Positions 32,560 through 42,782 are shown, numbered from the stretch's first letter. The stretch: 64,000 nt of DNA from Odontocerum albicorne (GCA_949825065.1 OX463849.1:2728001-2792000), one strand, 5' to 3'. The notes: generated by a model from the sequence alone, not told the origin. Made by a program: numbers and translations.

Positions 32560-33060
32560 TACATACCATCAGGCCATATACCTGTTGGGGTAGGCAGAAA
32601 AAAACATAGCTCTATACTTTCTTTTCTCGACACACATCCTTAGCCTCTTCCACATTCATACAACTTTTCTCTTTTTCTACGTTTCTTTCTTTAAGAATAC
32701 CATTCACTTGATCCAACCATACTTCCCTTGGTATTTTACTAACGTGTCTTCTTATATGTCTGTTTTATTATTATTTCTTGATTCATCGTTCACACAAGCC
32801 CAAACCATTTCAGAGTGGTCTTCTTCATCTTACTCAACACATCACCCTTAAGTCTACATTCATCCCTAATAAATTCATTTCGTATTATGACATACATTGT
32901 TAGTAGATGTATTCGCCTCAAAGCGCGCATGTCTACAACATTTATTCGGCTCCTCTCAGTCTTTTTCAAAGTCCACGTTTCACTCCCATACAACAAAGTT
33001 GAAAATCTGAAAGAGTGAAAAGCATTTCTTTTAGAAGGAGTACACATGACATGACGTGTG
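32560..33060 (-). pseudogene. RTE-D LINE C-terminal fragment
   Basis: The frame 32790-33047 reads FSTLLYGSETWTLKKTERSR, VVDMRALRRIHLLTMYVIIR, and DECRLKGDVLSKMKKTTLKW followed by FGLV. This is the RT connection/thumb region of an insect LINE. The C-terminus continues decayed to 32640 and the family tail lies at 32570-32600. It is the best-preserved RTE-D copy here, but lacks catalytic motifs. Confidence 0.75.
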
Positions 33061-33350
33061 TGAGTATGGCGGAAATCGAAAGTAAAAAATGTGTTGCAGG
33101 ATACAATGAAGTGGAGATTGGCTCTCTATACCTATTCTAAAAGGGACATGACGTGATGGTGATTATGATGAGAAAGCCACAGGAGGTGAGTTCTTCAGCC
33201 TAGAGAGAACCTGTTGGAAGACACTATAAGTTCGCTGAACTGGAAGGTAATGCCTTTATGTTTGTTGAGACTCACGTTAAGAGTTCATCAATCTCTTTCT
33301 TTATTACGCTGATGATGTGCAAGTTGAATGGCTAGTTCGTAAATATCAAA
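33061..33350. other. Intergenic, nothing recognised
   Basis: Flank between LINE fragment and mariner; no signal seen. Confidence 0.3.
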
Positions 33351-33352
33351 TA

Positions 33353-34308
33353 CGAGGCATATCCAGAATGTAAGTGTACTGAATTTTTGTAGATTATAAT
33401 TTTTTTTATTTAAACAAAAAATTACATGGTTACCGTAGTACATATAGTATGTAAGCTATTTTTCGACATAGTCGCCATTCTTCTCAATGCAGGTGGTGAA
33501 AGGGGTATCAACTTTTTGATGCCTTCCTCGAAGTAGTTTCCCGTCAACCCCTCCGTCCACTTCTCCACCTCCTCCTTTACCTCCTCGTCGGTTGAAAACC
33601 TTTTTCCACCCATGTGCAGCTTCAGGGAGGTAAAGAGATAGTAATCTGAAGGTGCTAGGTCAGGGGAATGCGCGGGATGGTTCAGGACATCCCATTTAAA
33701 CGAGGCGAGCAGTTCCTTCGTGGCGATGGCCGTGTGTGGTCTAGCATTGTCGTGCAGCAGCCAGACTCCCTTTGTCAGCATGCCTCTCCTCTTGTTCTGA
33801 ATCGCCCTCCGCAATTTTTTTAGGGTCTTACAGTATCTTGCAGAGTTGATGGTCTCCCCTTGAGGCATATATTCAATTAAAATTATGCCTTGACAGTCCC
33901 AAAACACGGATGCCATGATTTTCTTGGCTGAAATTGTGGTTTTGAACTTTTTGGCGGAGGGTGAAGAGGTGTGACGCCACTGTTGAGACTGCCTTTTGGT
34001 TTCAGGCGTGTAGTGTGCAACCCAAGTTTCATCTCCAGTAACGATGGAGCGGAGAAATTCATCTCCATGGAGTTTGCAGCGCCTCAAAAACTCTTGCCTT
34101 TTTACAAAATTTCGCACTTGGCGGGAGATTGGTTTGACATTTTTCACGAAACGTGTTGTCGCGTCGACACTTCTCAACGTACTGACCTCGAACCGGTCTC
34201 GTTGCGGAGGGGAAGGGTCAGGCTACACGGAAGTGTAGCCAACATGTCGAAAATAAAATCCATCCGGCCGTGAGAGCCTCAGTACACTTACTTTCTGGAT
34301 ACGCCTCG
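33353..34308 (-). mobile_element. Mariner element with both ends, N-terminus deleted
   Basis: Inverted ends CGAGGCATATCCAGAATGTA (33353) and CGAGGCGTATCCAGAAAGTA (inverse, ending 34308) match at 18 of 20, and continue as AGTGTACTGA. TA lies on both sides (33351-33352, 34309-34310). Length is 956 bp against about 1.3 kb for complete mariners. The deletion removed the 5' part of the transposase gene. Confidence 0.9.
33422..34177 (-). pseudogene. Mariner transposase, N-terminally truncated, catalytic core open
   Basis: 251 codons in one frame on the minus strand. VRNFVKRQEFLRRC comes first. Then the three acidic blocks: SIVTGDETWVAHYTPETKRQ (about residues 44-63), GVWLLHDNARPHTAIATKEL (about 142-161) and HPAHSPDLAPSDYYLF (about 167-182). 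There are 34 residues between the second Asp and the Asp of PSD, the mariner DD34D spacing. The C-terminus reaches near the left terminal repeat. Full mariner transposases have about 345 residues, so roughly 95 N-terminal residues, including both helix-turn-helix motifs, are missing. The ATG used (34177) is only the first in frame, not the native start. It cannot bind its ends, so it is not expected to transpose itself. Confidence 0.85.
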
Positions 34309-34439
34309 TATTAATGAAATAGAAACTGCGCTTAGCGTTGGGTACATCTTCACCTCTCTGTGTCTTCTGCAAACAGTTGCCGATGGATATCAAATATTCA
34401 ACACTTTAGTCGGTTGCCTCATGACTAATATACGAGTAT

Positions 34440-34590
34440 ATACATATCAACGTGACGTTGTCCTGCTGGGGTAGGCAAAGTTGACAGAGCGCCGTTATTT
34501 TCTATATCGACATCCATATTTCGCCTCTTGCAGATGCTTCTCATACAGCTTCTACGATTCCGTAGTTATTCTTTATACTTCAACTAGCGT
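34440..34590 (-). repeat. RTE-D LINE 3' tail fragment
   Basis: Tail-like cctgctggggtaggcaaag and tttcgcctcttgcagatgct match the RTE-D 3' end seen elsewhere; the rest is lost. Confidence 0.5.
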
Positions 34591-34845
34591 GATCATATCA
34601 TTGTAGTTGCATAATAATATCTCAGATCCCTCTTGATAGATTTAATTTAATATTCCGGGACCCGTTCTCTCGCAGTGCTGGGACATTACAGCGGTGAACA
34701 TGCTTTACAGTTATTCTCCAGACGCGCGTATCCTTCGAGTATATGTATAATACATACGAGTATATACTATATATGTAAAGAAGACCCAACACACCAAACA
34801 ATTTTTATATCAAATAAATACACCTCGATTTTATATATTAAGCTA

Positions 34846-35395
34846 TACTTGAGAAAATGTAGGATGGTCCCTTTGACATTTGAAAGGTCATGTCTCAAAG
34901 GGATGGGGTAAAATCGTTTTTTTTTTGCAAATCGAATCATTTTTTTATAAATCGAAAAATTGTTTGTCTCTAAACTGACGTTTTAATTCCTATTTTTCAT
35001 TATACTGACTTTCTAATGTATTGTATGATTTGTATCTATCTTTAAATTCTAATTACGAATATTTAATTTTAGGTATAAAAAAATCGAAAATCCAATTATC
35101 GTATACCCCATCCCTAGCCAATGCAGACTAGCGTAGTGACTTTTGATGAACGTCACCAAATATTATTTGAATTTAACAAACTGCCACATTTTTGCTAATT
35201 TGTAACAAGATGTATTAATTTGTCATTATTGTTAGTTTTATGTAATGTATTGTATTTACCGAAATAACTTGCTATTTATTAGAATCGAGGCTTATATTAA
35301 AGTTGATAAAATAATTAAAATTACTGAACGTCGTTACAAGGTTGTATTGGGGCAAATTTGTGAACTATCACAGGGACCATGCTACATTTTTTTAA
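34846..35395. mobile_element. TA-flanked MITE (TACT family), copy 2
   Basis: Left end TACTTGAGAAAATGTAGG with TA before it. The right end (accatgctacattttttta) is diverged. Interior collinear with copies 1 and 3. Confidence 0.7.
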
Positions 35396-35467
35396 GAATT
35401 TTCTGGATATATATTTGAATAAGCTTATATGATTATCTACGTGGCTTTTTTTAGTAAGACTCCTGAT

Positions 35468-35831
35468 CAGCGGCGGCCGGTCTAGAGGTGCGCTGGTGCG
35501 CTGAACCGTAGAAATAATTCGCAATAATTAAATTATATATTCACAAACATTCCAAAAATGTTAAATATTTGTATAGATTAAATATGTATAAGAATACTGA
35601 CAAATTGTACGAGGATTTTTATTTCAGTAAAAATATTTTTTTTTTAAATATTCCTTGTTTGCCAATACTACTGGAGCGATCTCCAATACGCACCGGACGG
35701 AAACGTTTATTCATATAGGGCAGACAGAGACATACAGTAAACCGTAAGATAGCGATATTTCATATTCGCTCAGCGTCTCGAGGTGCGTTGGTGCTCAGCG
35801 CACCAGCGCACCTCGGTACCGGCTGCCGCTG
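35468..35831. mobile_element. hAT-type MITE
   Basis: Ends CAGCGGCGGCCGGTCTAGAG and, inverted, CAGCGGCAGCCGGTACCGAG share 16 of 20 bases and are followed on each side by GTGCGCTGGTGCGCTGA-like sequence. The 8-bp flanks are ctcctgat (35460-35467) and ctcgtgat (35832-35839), 7 of 8 matching. Length 364 bp, non-coding. Confidence 0.8.
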
Positions 35832-35839
35832 CTCGTGAT

Positions 35840-36352
35840 TGATGTTGGTACCAGGATTTTAAAAATTTCCACCTTATTCTTTAACGACATCTTTCATGCA
35901 AGGGAGCGCATATTGTGCGTCTTGTCCTCGGGCGAAGAAACTTTCTCTAAGCCACAGTCTTAAATATCTTTGGTATATCATTAGGCGTGATTCGGAATAT
36001 ATATAATATTTGAGATTATCTTGCTGTGATAAAACTAATTATATACATAGTATTGTTAAGGTTAAAACAGTAAACTGCTGGATTTTGATTTATCCTTAAA
36101 CCTATCATCAAAGGCCATAATTTTTCTAATGGAAATATATCGACACGAAGGCATCAGGTCACGACTTTACAGATACGATACAGATTTGTTATAGCTCTAA
36201 GCTATGATCTAAGTTATGCCCTTAGTTGTTTTGTATTTATTCTCGTTTATCATTAAAACAATGTTTTTTTATTTAACCAATATTTAAATCTAGATTGGGA
36301 TATAATCACGCGGTCAAGTATTAGACTCGACTCAGTTTATCAATACTATTTT
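35840..36352. other. Intergenic, nothing recognised
   Basis: No coding or repeat signal was identified. Confidence 0.35.
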
Positions 36353-36761
36353 ATTTTTTATTTATTATTACACATGACAAGAAATATACATCATTTGCGA
36401 AAAAAAAAACAGGTAATTTAATTTGGACATACATTATTTTAATGGATCTGGATTTGTCGCCTTTTACTTGTCGTATCCCCAGTAAACTAGACTTTTACCT
36501 GTATCTCACTGAGGATATTTAGCATGAAAAAATAAAAACAAAACCCCGTTGCACGTTCTTGTCAACCTGACAAACAGTGACACTCAATTACAACTGGAAA
36601 CATCATGCGGAATCAAACTATTCACACATCATCACTCCAGAAAGACCAAACCTGTTCATTCCAAAATATATCGCACACAATCATAATAATAAAAACAAAA
36701 ACAAAAGTAAAACCAAAATGAACCCAAAATGAAACAAAAATAAAACCAAAAATGTTCATCC
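36353..36761 (+). repeat. Repeat G, left part (split by the LTR element)
   Basis: It runs from tttattattacacatgacaa, matching 11312 onward, to aaaatgttcatcc at the LTR element border. It continues at 39250. It holds a short internal duplication (gttcattccaaaatata / gttcatcc) predating the insertion. Confidence 0.75.
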
Positions 36762-37344
36762 TGTACCTGCCTGTATACCTACCTAAATGAATTGTCAAAA
36801 TAACGAGTGAATTGTTAAAACACAAATAAATTAAATTAATTATTGTTGATCATAAACATACAGGGTCATTGACCGATCAAGTATTCATAGATAGCTACAC
36901 GTCAAGAACGGCGACAATGTTTACTATTTTTATAGTACCCGCGATTTGTCCAGTCATCTCCAAATATAAATAATTAACCTACCGCCAATTTACGTGCCAG
37001 AGCGAGACGGAGCATGTAACGCGAACTGGTTCACCCATTTGTATAAAAGACCGGCGCTCCGATAAATAAACATATATTCGTATTGTCATTCAGTCAACTG
37101 TCAAGACTTTGTTATTTATTTACCTGCTGTCCACTTATCGATTTATATCCGCATTCCTGAGTCCATATTTATTGACAACAAATCAAGATCATCATGACTT
37201 ATAGAAATAAGCAATTCGCTATATTGATGATTCTGTACGAGAAGTAACGCAGAATCAGCGAAAACGAAGATAACGATGTCGATATCAAGATCATCAGCAC
37301 GTCCTAATAGGACACGTGCTACACTGATAGCGACCATCGTTACA
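36762..37344 (+). repeat. 5' LTR
   Basis: 583 bp, TGTACC...TTACA. The TATA-like gtataaaaga at 37041-37050 and aataaa at 37065-37070 lie 15-20 bp apart, so promoter and polyadenylation signals would be in the usual LTR arrangement. Confidence 0.9.
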
Positions 37345-37580
37345 TTGGTGACCCCGAAAGAAAACAGAACACGTACATCGACGAACTACACCATCGTTAC
37401 ATTGCTGAACCCCGAAAGAAAACCGAACACGTACATCGACGAACTACACCACCGTTACATTGGTGACTCCGAACGAAAACCGAACATCGCCACATTGGTC
37501 ATCGCCACATTGGTGAACCCGAACGAAAATCGAACATCGCTAAATTGAGCCCGCACGAAAACTGAACCCGCACGAAAACT
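37345..37580 (+). repeat. Primer-binding-site-like sequence reiterated in the leader
   Basis: The LTR/leader junction cgttacattggtgaccccga at 37338 is echoed at 37395 (cgttacattgctgaaccccg), 37453 (cgttacattggtgactccga) and 37503 (cgccacattggtgaacccga). The first three are spaced 57-58 bp apart. A shorter gcacgaaaactgaaccc repeat follows. The tRNA partner was not identified. Confidence 0.75.
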
Positions 37581-37669
37581 GAACCCGCACGAAAACCGAA
37601 CCGCACGAAAACTGAACATCGCTACGAATACATACCTCGACTATATCGAATATCGCCGACTCGACAGCA

Positions 37670-37918
37670 ATGTCAAAACAATTGCAACTCGACACCGGCA
37701 TCAGCAGCAACGCGATGAGCATCATGAACAATTTCGTCAACGAGATTTTCGAACGCACCGCCGCCAACGCCAACCGCCTCGCCCACTACAACAAGATGAG
37801 CATCATCACCAGCAGAGAGATCCAGACAACCGTCAAGATTCTACTCCCTGGCGAACTGGCCAAGCACGCCGTCAGCAAGGACAGCAGAGCCGTCACTCAG
37901 ATACAACACTACATCTGA
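37670..37918 (+). CDS. Histone H2B-like C-terminal fragment captured by an LTR element
   Basis: 82 codons, ATG to TGA, intronless. After MSKQLQL the sequence follows histone H2[21 protein letters not shown] (start of the histone fold), [51 protein letters not shown]2B has about 123 residues in insects. The basic N-terminal tail and the first part of the fold are missing, while the second and third fold helices and C-terminal helix are kept. Compared with the near-invariant animal H2B pattern, I count about 16 substitutions in 70 positions, many conservative, and the frame is open. In the cell H2B pairs with H2A in nucleosomes. Whether this fragment can pair is unknown. It lies between a repeated leader and a tandem array, inside the two LTRs. 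It may be translated from the LTR transcript or be a passenger. Confidence 0.85.
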   Translation: MSKQLQLDTGISSNAMSIMNNFVNEIFERTAANANRLAHYNKMSIITSREIQTTVKILLPGELAKHAVSKDSRAVTQIQHYI

Positions 37919-38119
37919 TTGGGACGAGCCCGACGTCAGCTCACGTGAGGTCAGTCCTGGCGATCAGCCACACGATTTACAGGATTGCCTCCCTCGACGA
38001 ACTACTGACCGACAAAACGCTGGAGCAGACAAACATCGCTACAACGTCGCTACAACCACGCTACAACCACGACACAACCACGCTACAACCATGCTACAAC
38101 CACGCTGCAGCAACGAGCA

Positions 38120-38415
38120 CCGCAGACTTCATCATCATCATCAAGCACCTGCAGATCAACCGTCCACCGCGGACGCCATCTGCAACTTGATCTCCGCCAT
38201 CATCATCATCATCAAGCCACCGCAGATCAACCTTCCACATCGGAAGCCATCTGCAACTTGATCTACATCATCATCATCATCATCAAGCCACCGCAGATCA
38301 ACCTTCCACATCGGAAGCCATCTGCAACTTGATCAACATCATCACCATCATCATCAAGCCACCGCAGATCAACCCTCCTCATCGGATGCCATCTGCAACT
38401 TGATCCACACAACCA
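38120..38415 (+). repeat. Tandem repeat inside the LTR element, about 62-67 bp
   Basis: Four units of the form atcatcatcatcaagccacc, gcagatcaacc, ccacatcggaagccatctgc, aacttgatc. The number of atc triplets varies between units. Preceded by a short cgctacaaccac repeat (38035-38105). In one frame it would encode a His-rich peptide, but stops make coding unlikely. Confidence 0.85.
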
Positions 38416-38666
38416 ATCATCGACGATCAACGCAACGACCAACCAAGCACCGCAGACAATTCAAATCTAGTGAGAGACGACCAAGCCTACCCCCTGTTTC
38501 CGCATCACCCATCTGACCGACAGATCTGGGAAAAAACGCCACGCGCTGTTGTTATCCACGTACCTACTTCGACACGGGGAACGGACGACCAGCCCGACGT
38601 CAGATGCACCGGAACCTATCGTTCACGCAAGGCACGCGCCCTCTGCGTTCACTAGGAAGGGAGCTA

Positions 38667-39249
38667 TGTACCTGCCTGTATACCTACCTAAATGAATTGT
38701 CAAAATAACGAGTGAATTGTTAAAACACAAATAAATTAAATTAATTATTGTTGATCATAAACATACAGGGTCATTGACCGATCAAGTATTCATAGATAGC
38801 TACACGTCAAGAACGGCGACAATGTTTACTATTTTTATAGTACCCGCGATTTGTCCAGTCATCTCCAAATATAAATAATTAACCTACCGCCAATTTACGT
38901 GCCAGAGCGAGACGGAGCATGTAACGCGAACTGGTTCACCCATTTGTATAAAAGACCGGCGCTCCGATAAATAAACATATATTCGTATTGTCATTCAGTC
39001 AACTGTCAAGACTTTGTTATTTATTTACCTGCTGTCCACTTATCGATTTATATCCGCATTCCTGAGTCCATATTTATTGACAACAAATCAAGATCATCAT
39101 GACTTATAGAAATAAGCAATTCGCTATATTGATGATTCTGTACGAGAAGTAACGCAGAATCAGCGAAAACGAAGATAACGATGTCGATATCAAGATCATC
39201 AGCACGTCCTAATAGGACACGTGCTACACTGATAGCGACCATCGTTACA
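38667..39249 (+). repeat. 3' LTR
   Basis: 583 bp with no difference from the 5' LTR noticed on reading. Preceded by aggaagggagcta, a likely polypurine tract. Confidence 0.9.
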
Positions 39250-39440
39250 ATCCCATAATATACCGCACACAATCATAAGAATAAAAATGAACATAAAAAA
39301 ATACAGAAACACAAATACAAAACAACAAAAATCAAAACAACAAGAAGAAACCCACACTCAAGAGCCCACACAAATCGTTTCCACACGTCATTCACCCTGA
39401 AAGCCCAAATACTCAAAATCCTGTCGCAATAACAACCACT
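39250..39440 (+). repeat. Repeat G, right part (split by the LTR element)
   Basis: Begins ATCCCATAATATACCGCACA, the direct continuation of repeat G as seen uninterrupted at 11622 onward, and ends ctcaaaatcctgtcgcaata. Confidence 0.75.
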
Positions 39441-39569
39441 ATTATTTACAAACTTCTATTCGAAATGTCTGTGTGCAGCATTGAATTTATTCAATTAAAT
39501 AATTTATTAAATTACATAACAAGCAATTAAATTAATACAAAGTTTATGAAAATAAGACAAACAAAATTC

Positions 39570-39875
39570 TTCTTCTTCCTAGTGTCATGTCAGGTCCCCC
39601 CAACGTTGACTATCACCTGAGAGTAAGCATCTTTGTCCCCGGCAGCCCGAAAAAGATCCCCAACGCTCTTTATACCAGTCCAATCACGTATATTGCGGAT
39701 CCAGGAGATTTGCCTCCTGCCAACACCTCTTCGACCCTTTATTTTGCCTTGGATGATCAAGTGCAGTAATTTGTACTTTTCTCCTCTAAGTACATGCCCC
39801 AAATAGGACACCTTTCGGATTTTAATATTAGTAAGCAACTCTCTATCAACTTTGGCTCTTTGAAGAACCCTTGTG
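39570..39875 (-). pseudogene. RTE-B LINE RT C-terminal fragment
   Basis: The frame 39590-39838 on the minus strand reads MLTNIKIRKVSYLGHVLRGE, KYKLLHLIIQGKIKGRRGVG and RRQISWIRNIRDWTGIKSVG, ending VIVNVGGT stop. Same family as 6620-7200 and 15670-16255. The 3' end has GGAAGAAGAAGAA (minus strand). Open but truncated, with no catalytic motif. Confidence 0.8.
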
Positions 39876-39879
39876 ACAA

Positions 39880-40310
39880 AATTAACACACGTTATTTAAA
39901 GTGGATATTTAATTTATATGGATCTGGGTTTGTTGCCTTTGATTTGTTGTGTCCCAAGTATACTGGGCTTTTTTACCTATATCTAAGTAAGGACATAAAA
40001 ACAAGAAAAAAATAAGTTGACTATTTTTACCGACTGTTTACTTAATATTTAATATCTCTGTCATAAACTCTTACCAACTTGATAATTTGTGATACTTGAT
40101 TTTAAGTATGTACCACGTGATTCAACCCTTGGTGTAGGTATTTCATCATTTCAGTTAAATCAGTAGTCCATCTCATAATGTACTGCATACAATGATCAAT
40201 GGCACACGATATTTAAGAGTTTACATATTTTTTTTGCTTCAAATTATCTCTCCTGCAAGCTTAAGTGCTCAAACTCCTATCGCTATAACAACCACGCTCT
40301 TATATACTGC
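39880..40310 (+). repeat. Repeat G, diverged copy
   Basis: ggatctgggtttgttgcctt, ctgggcttttttacctatat, and tail gtgctcaaactcctatcgct match the order of segments in 11370-11815. Confidence 0.6.
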
Positions 40311-40335
40311 CTGATTCTTTCGCACCCTTTTGCCT

Positions 40336-40833
40336 TTATTGAAGCCGATATATCATTGTAAGGAAATCCTTTTTATCCTTTCGAAATTGCTCCAAATGTT
40401 GCTCAGAAAGTCGCATTCGAACGTGTTTTTGTTGCATTGTTAGCAAATGCGGCACCCATTGTGCACACAGTTTTTTGAAACCCAAAACTTCAGCCAAAAT
40501 ATGCCATGTTGTTCCATGTGAGATGCCTATGGTGTCAGCTATCACATCCACAGTCGATCGATGATCTTCCAAAACCATATCCTGTATTTTCGCTATGATT
40601 TCTGGTGTTGATGCACTTTTTGGACGTCCTGAGCGTGGATCGTCTTCAACGCTTGTACGGCCACGCTTAAACTCCAAAACCCATCGGTGAACGGTTGGAA
40701 ATGAAGGAGAAGACTCCTTTAATACTTTCACCATCTTTGCATGGATCTCAGTAGCCGATAAACCTTCCAAAACAAAGAATTTAATCACTGCACGATATTC
40801 GGATTTTTCCATTGTTAAAAAATACACTGACAC
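40336..40833 (-). pseudogene. Mariner transposase N-terminal half
   Basis: Minus-strand frame of 165 codons. The likely native start is MEKSEYRAVIKFFVLEGLSA (the ATG at codon 8 of the open frame). It continues with EIHAKMVKVLKESSPSFPTV, HRWVLEFKRGRTSVEDDPRS, GRPKSASTPEIIAKIQDMVL (first helix-turn-helix, GRP linker, second helix-turn-helix), TWHILAEVLGFKKLCAQWVP, HLLTMQQKHVRM and then truncation before the first catalytic Asp. The DNA-binding half is intact and open; the catalytic half is absent. No terminal repeats were identified, so boundaries are unknown. If expressed it could only bind ends. Confidence 0.8.
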
Positions 40834-41070
40834 GTCAACTTCAAATGGCTTGTAAACAAAGAATGAAATTTTGAGTACGTTCTTATGAAAGATGAAATAT
40901 TAAAATGGCGTAGAAATTTTGGTTTTTCTACTGCTCCATAGATGTCGCTTTCAAAACTTTTTGACTAACCTATTATGTCATAAGGGCCAGATAGGCATAT
41001 TGCCTTAGGACAAAAGATGTTCTAACTCTATAATATTACTGTTCTAAGAAGCCTTTATTTATTCTTCTTA
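40834..41070. other. Flank of the mariner fragment
   Basis: Probable mariner 5' leader for part of its length; no end could be defined. Nothing else recognised. Confidence 0.3.
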
Positions 41071-41074
41071 TTCC

Positions 41075-41850
41075 TCTTGGTCTAGGTCGTATGACCGGTC
41101 GTACGGCTATCCTGAGATGATGACGTCCAGATGTCCTTCCATCTTTACGGCGGCCTTCCTGGTAATCTCCTGCTGCTAGGGTTTTCAGTCTTAGCAATTT
41201 TCGCAAGTCTCGTATCCTCCATGCGATCTATAATACATGATCCATCCAGAAGCGCCTTCAACTTCTTCCCCACCTCACTATGTCTTTAACACCACAGACA
41301 GACTTTATCGTCTCATTTCTGATCCGATCTCTAAGAGTTCTGCCTGCGATGGAGCGTAGGGTTCTCATTTCCGCCACTCTGAAAAGGTTTTTTTTGTTCT
41401 GTTGGTAACGGCTACTATCCCATATGTCATGATGGGGCGGACGCATGTCATATATCCTGACCTTACTTTCAGTTAGCATGTGTTTGTTTCTTCATATAGT
41501 GTCCCGCAGGCAGTCAGTAAAAGCTGTCGCTTTATTAGTTTGTGCTCGTACTTCACTATATAGGTCACTGTTGCTGGAGATCTCTACACCTAGGTAAGTG
41601 AATCGCATGACTTGCTCGATGGGTACGTTATCGATGATCAGTTTGCATCTGAGTGGCTCTTTTGACATTGTTAAGCACTTTGTTTTATTGACAGAAATCG
41701 TCATATTGTATTTCTTAGAAATAAGGTAAAAATTTAGAGCATTCACTGAAGATCATCTTCGTTTTCTGCTAATATTGCAGCGTCGTCGGCATAACACACT
41801 ATATTGATCAATTTATTTCCCATTTTGTAACCCCGGCCCAAAGAAGTCAC
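41075..41850 (-). pseudogene. RTE-C LINE RT with catalytic YADD box
   Basis: On the minus strand, INIVCYADDAAILAENEDDL near 41760-41815 is the catalytic RT motif (the two Asp of YADD). It is followed by a stop and then NALNFYLISKKYNMTISVNK, TKCLTMSKEPLRCKLIIDNV, PIEQVMRFTYLGVEISSNSD (41492-41746), KVRIYDMRPPHHDIWDSS (41400-41470), EMRTLRSIAGRTLRDRIRNE and CGVKDIVRWGR (41258-41350), then decayed PPGRPPK-like sequence to about 41110. Several stops and frameshifts. It is the most complete RTE-C copy, yet 5'-truncated and dead. Confidence 0.8.
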
Positions 41851-42384
41851 CACCTCCTTAATTATTTATTGATTGATATAATACACAGGAATATTTAATA
41901 ATCAATATTCTCCAAAAAATCTTACAATTTATGATACACAAGATATGATGCTTCAATATACAAATACACAACAAAAGTAATTTATAATATAACACTGCAA
42001 AATACGCTACTCTGGACCATAACTTCAGTCAATTTCAATATTGCTCGGTTCAAATACTTGAGCATTTTATTTTTAAATAATTTTACTCTACTCTTGAAAA
42101 GTAACTACTTTCTACGTTCTTTCGAATAGCGAAAAACCCGATGAAGCAATAAAATGTTTTGCGTAAAACTTGTATCTATAAAATGATATTTTCACCAGTG
42201 AGTCTTTCCATTAAAGTTTTCTCTCGCAAGATTCAAGAGAGCAGGTTTATCCTCGCAGAGACATGGCTGCTGCAATCGTAAAATTAAAATAATATTTACT
42301 CGAGTCGTAAACTCTGATAAACATCTAACCTTTATTTTCGTCTTAAAATGCATCAAACTTTAAATATTTTTCATAAGTTTAAGA
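41851..42384. other. AT-rich intergenic, nothing recognised
   Basis: No coding or repeat signal was identified. Confidence 0.35.
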
Positions 42385-42782
42385 CATGGTGAATAGGCGA
42401 AAGAGATCGAAAAATATTGGAGGCCTTCGAGATGTGGACCTATAGACGAATCCTAAGGATTTCCTGGAGAGACCACATTACAAATGACGAGGTTCTCAGC
42501 AGGATCGAAGAAACCAGGCACCTGTCAAACACCATATCGGAAAGGCGTGCAGAATGGATAAGTCATACGCTGTGACATGAAAATATCCTGCACAATATGC
42601 TGGAGGGATCGATTGGCAGAGGGCGTCCTCGCCGAGAGTATCTGGAGCAAATATGCCACGATATGGACTGCACTTCCTATACAGAGCTCAAGAGGATTGC
42701 TTAGGACCGAGCGGAGTGGAGGAGAAGATGCAGGGCTTTGCTGCTAACCAATCCCCAAGATTGAAACTCAAGAAGAAGAAGT
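42385..42782 (+). pseudogene. LINE RT C-terminal fragment (RTE-like)
   Basis: The plus strand reads LEAFEMWTYRRILRISWRDH, ITNDEVLSRIEETRHLSNTI, a stop, ENILHNMLEGSIGRGRPRRE, DMDCTSYTELKRIA, then AEWRRRCRALLLTNPQD. It ends with aagaagaagaag. It is related to RTE-B in organisation but clearly a different family. Two stops; truncated. Confidence 0.75.

Larger units (their letters stand above)
36762..39249 (+). mobile_element. Short LTR retrotransposon carrying a histone H2B fragment
   Basis: Two 583-bp direct repeats (36762-37344 and 38667-39249), read by eye as identical, begin TGTACC and end TTACA. ATCC lies immediately outside both (36758-36761 and 39250-39253), a 4-bp target duplication. 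The primer-binding-like TTGGTGACCCCGAAAG follows the 5' LTR directly. A purine run (aggaagggag) precedes the 3' LTR. The 1322-bp interior has no gag, protease, RT or integrase. It carries an 82-codon H2B-like ORF and two repeat arrays. The element is therefore non-autonomous. The superfamily is uncertain; 4-bp duplication and LTR structure fit gypsy-like elements. It is the only element in the window with a recognisable host-derived coding segment. Confidence 0.9.

Noticed and set aside
37143..37337. Minus-strand frame in the LTR, repeated at 39048-39272
   Set aside because: It lies wholly in the LTR, appears twice because the LTR does, and has no recognisable domain.
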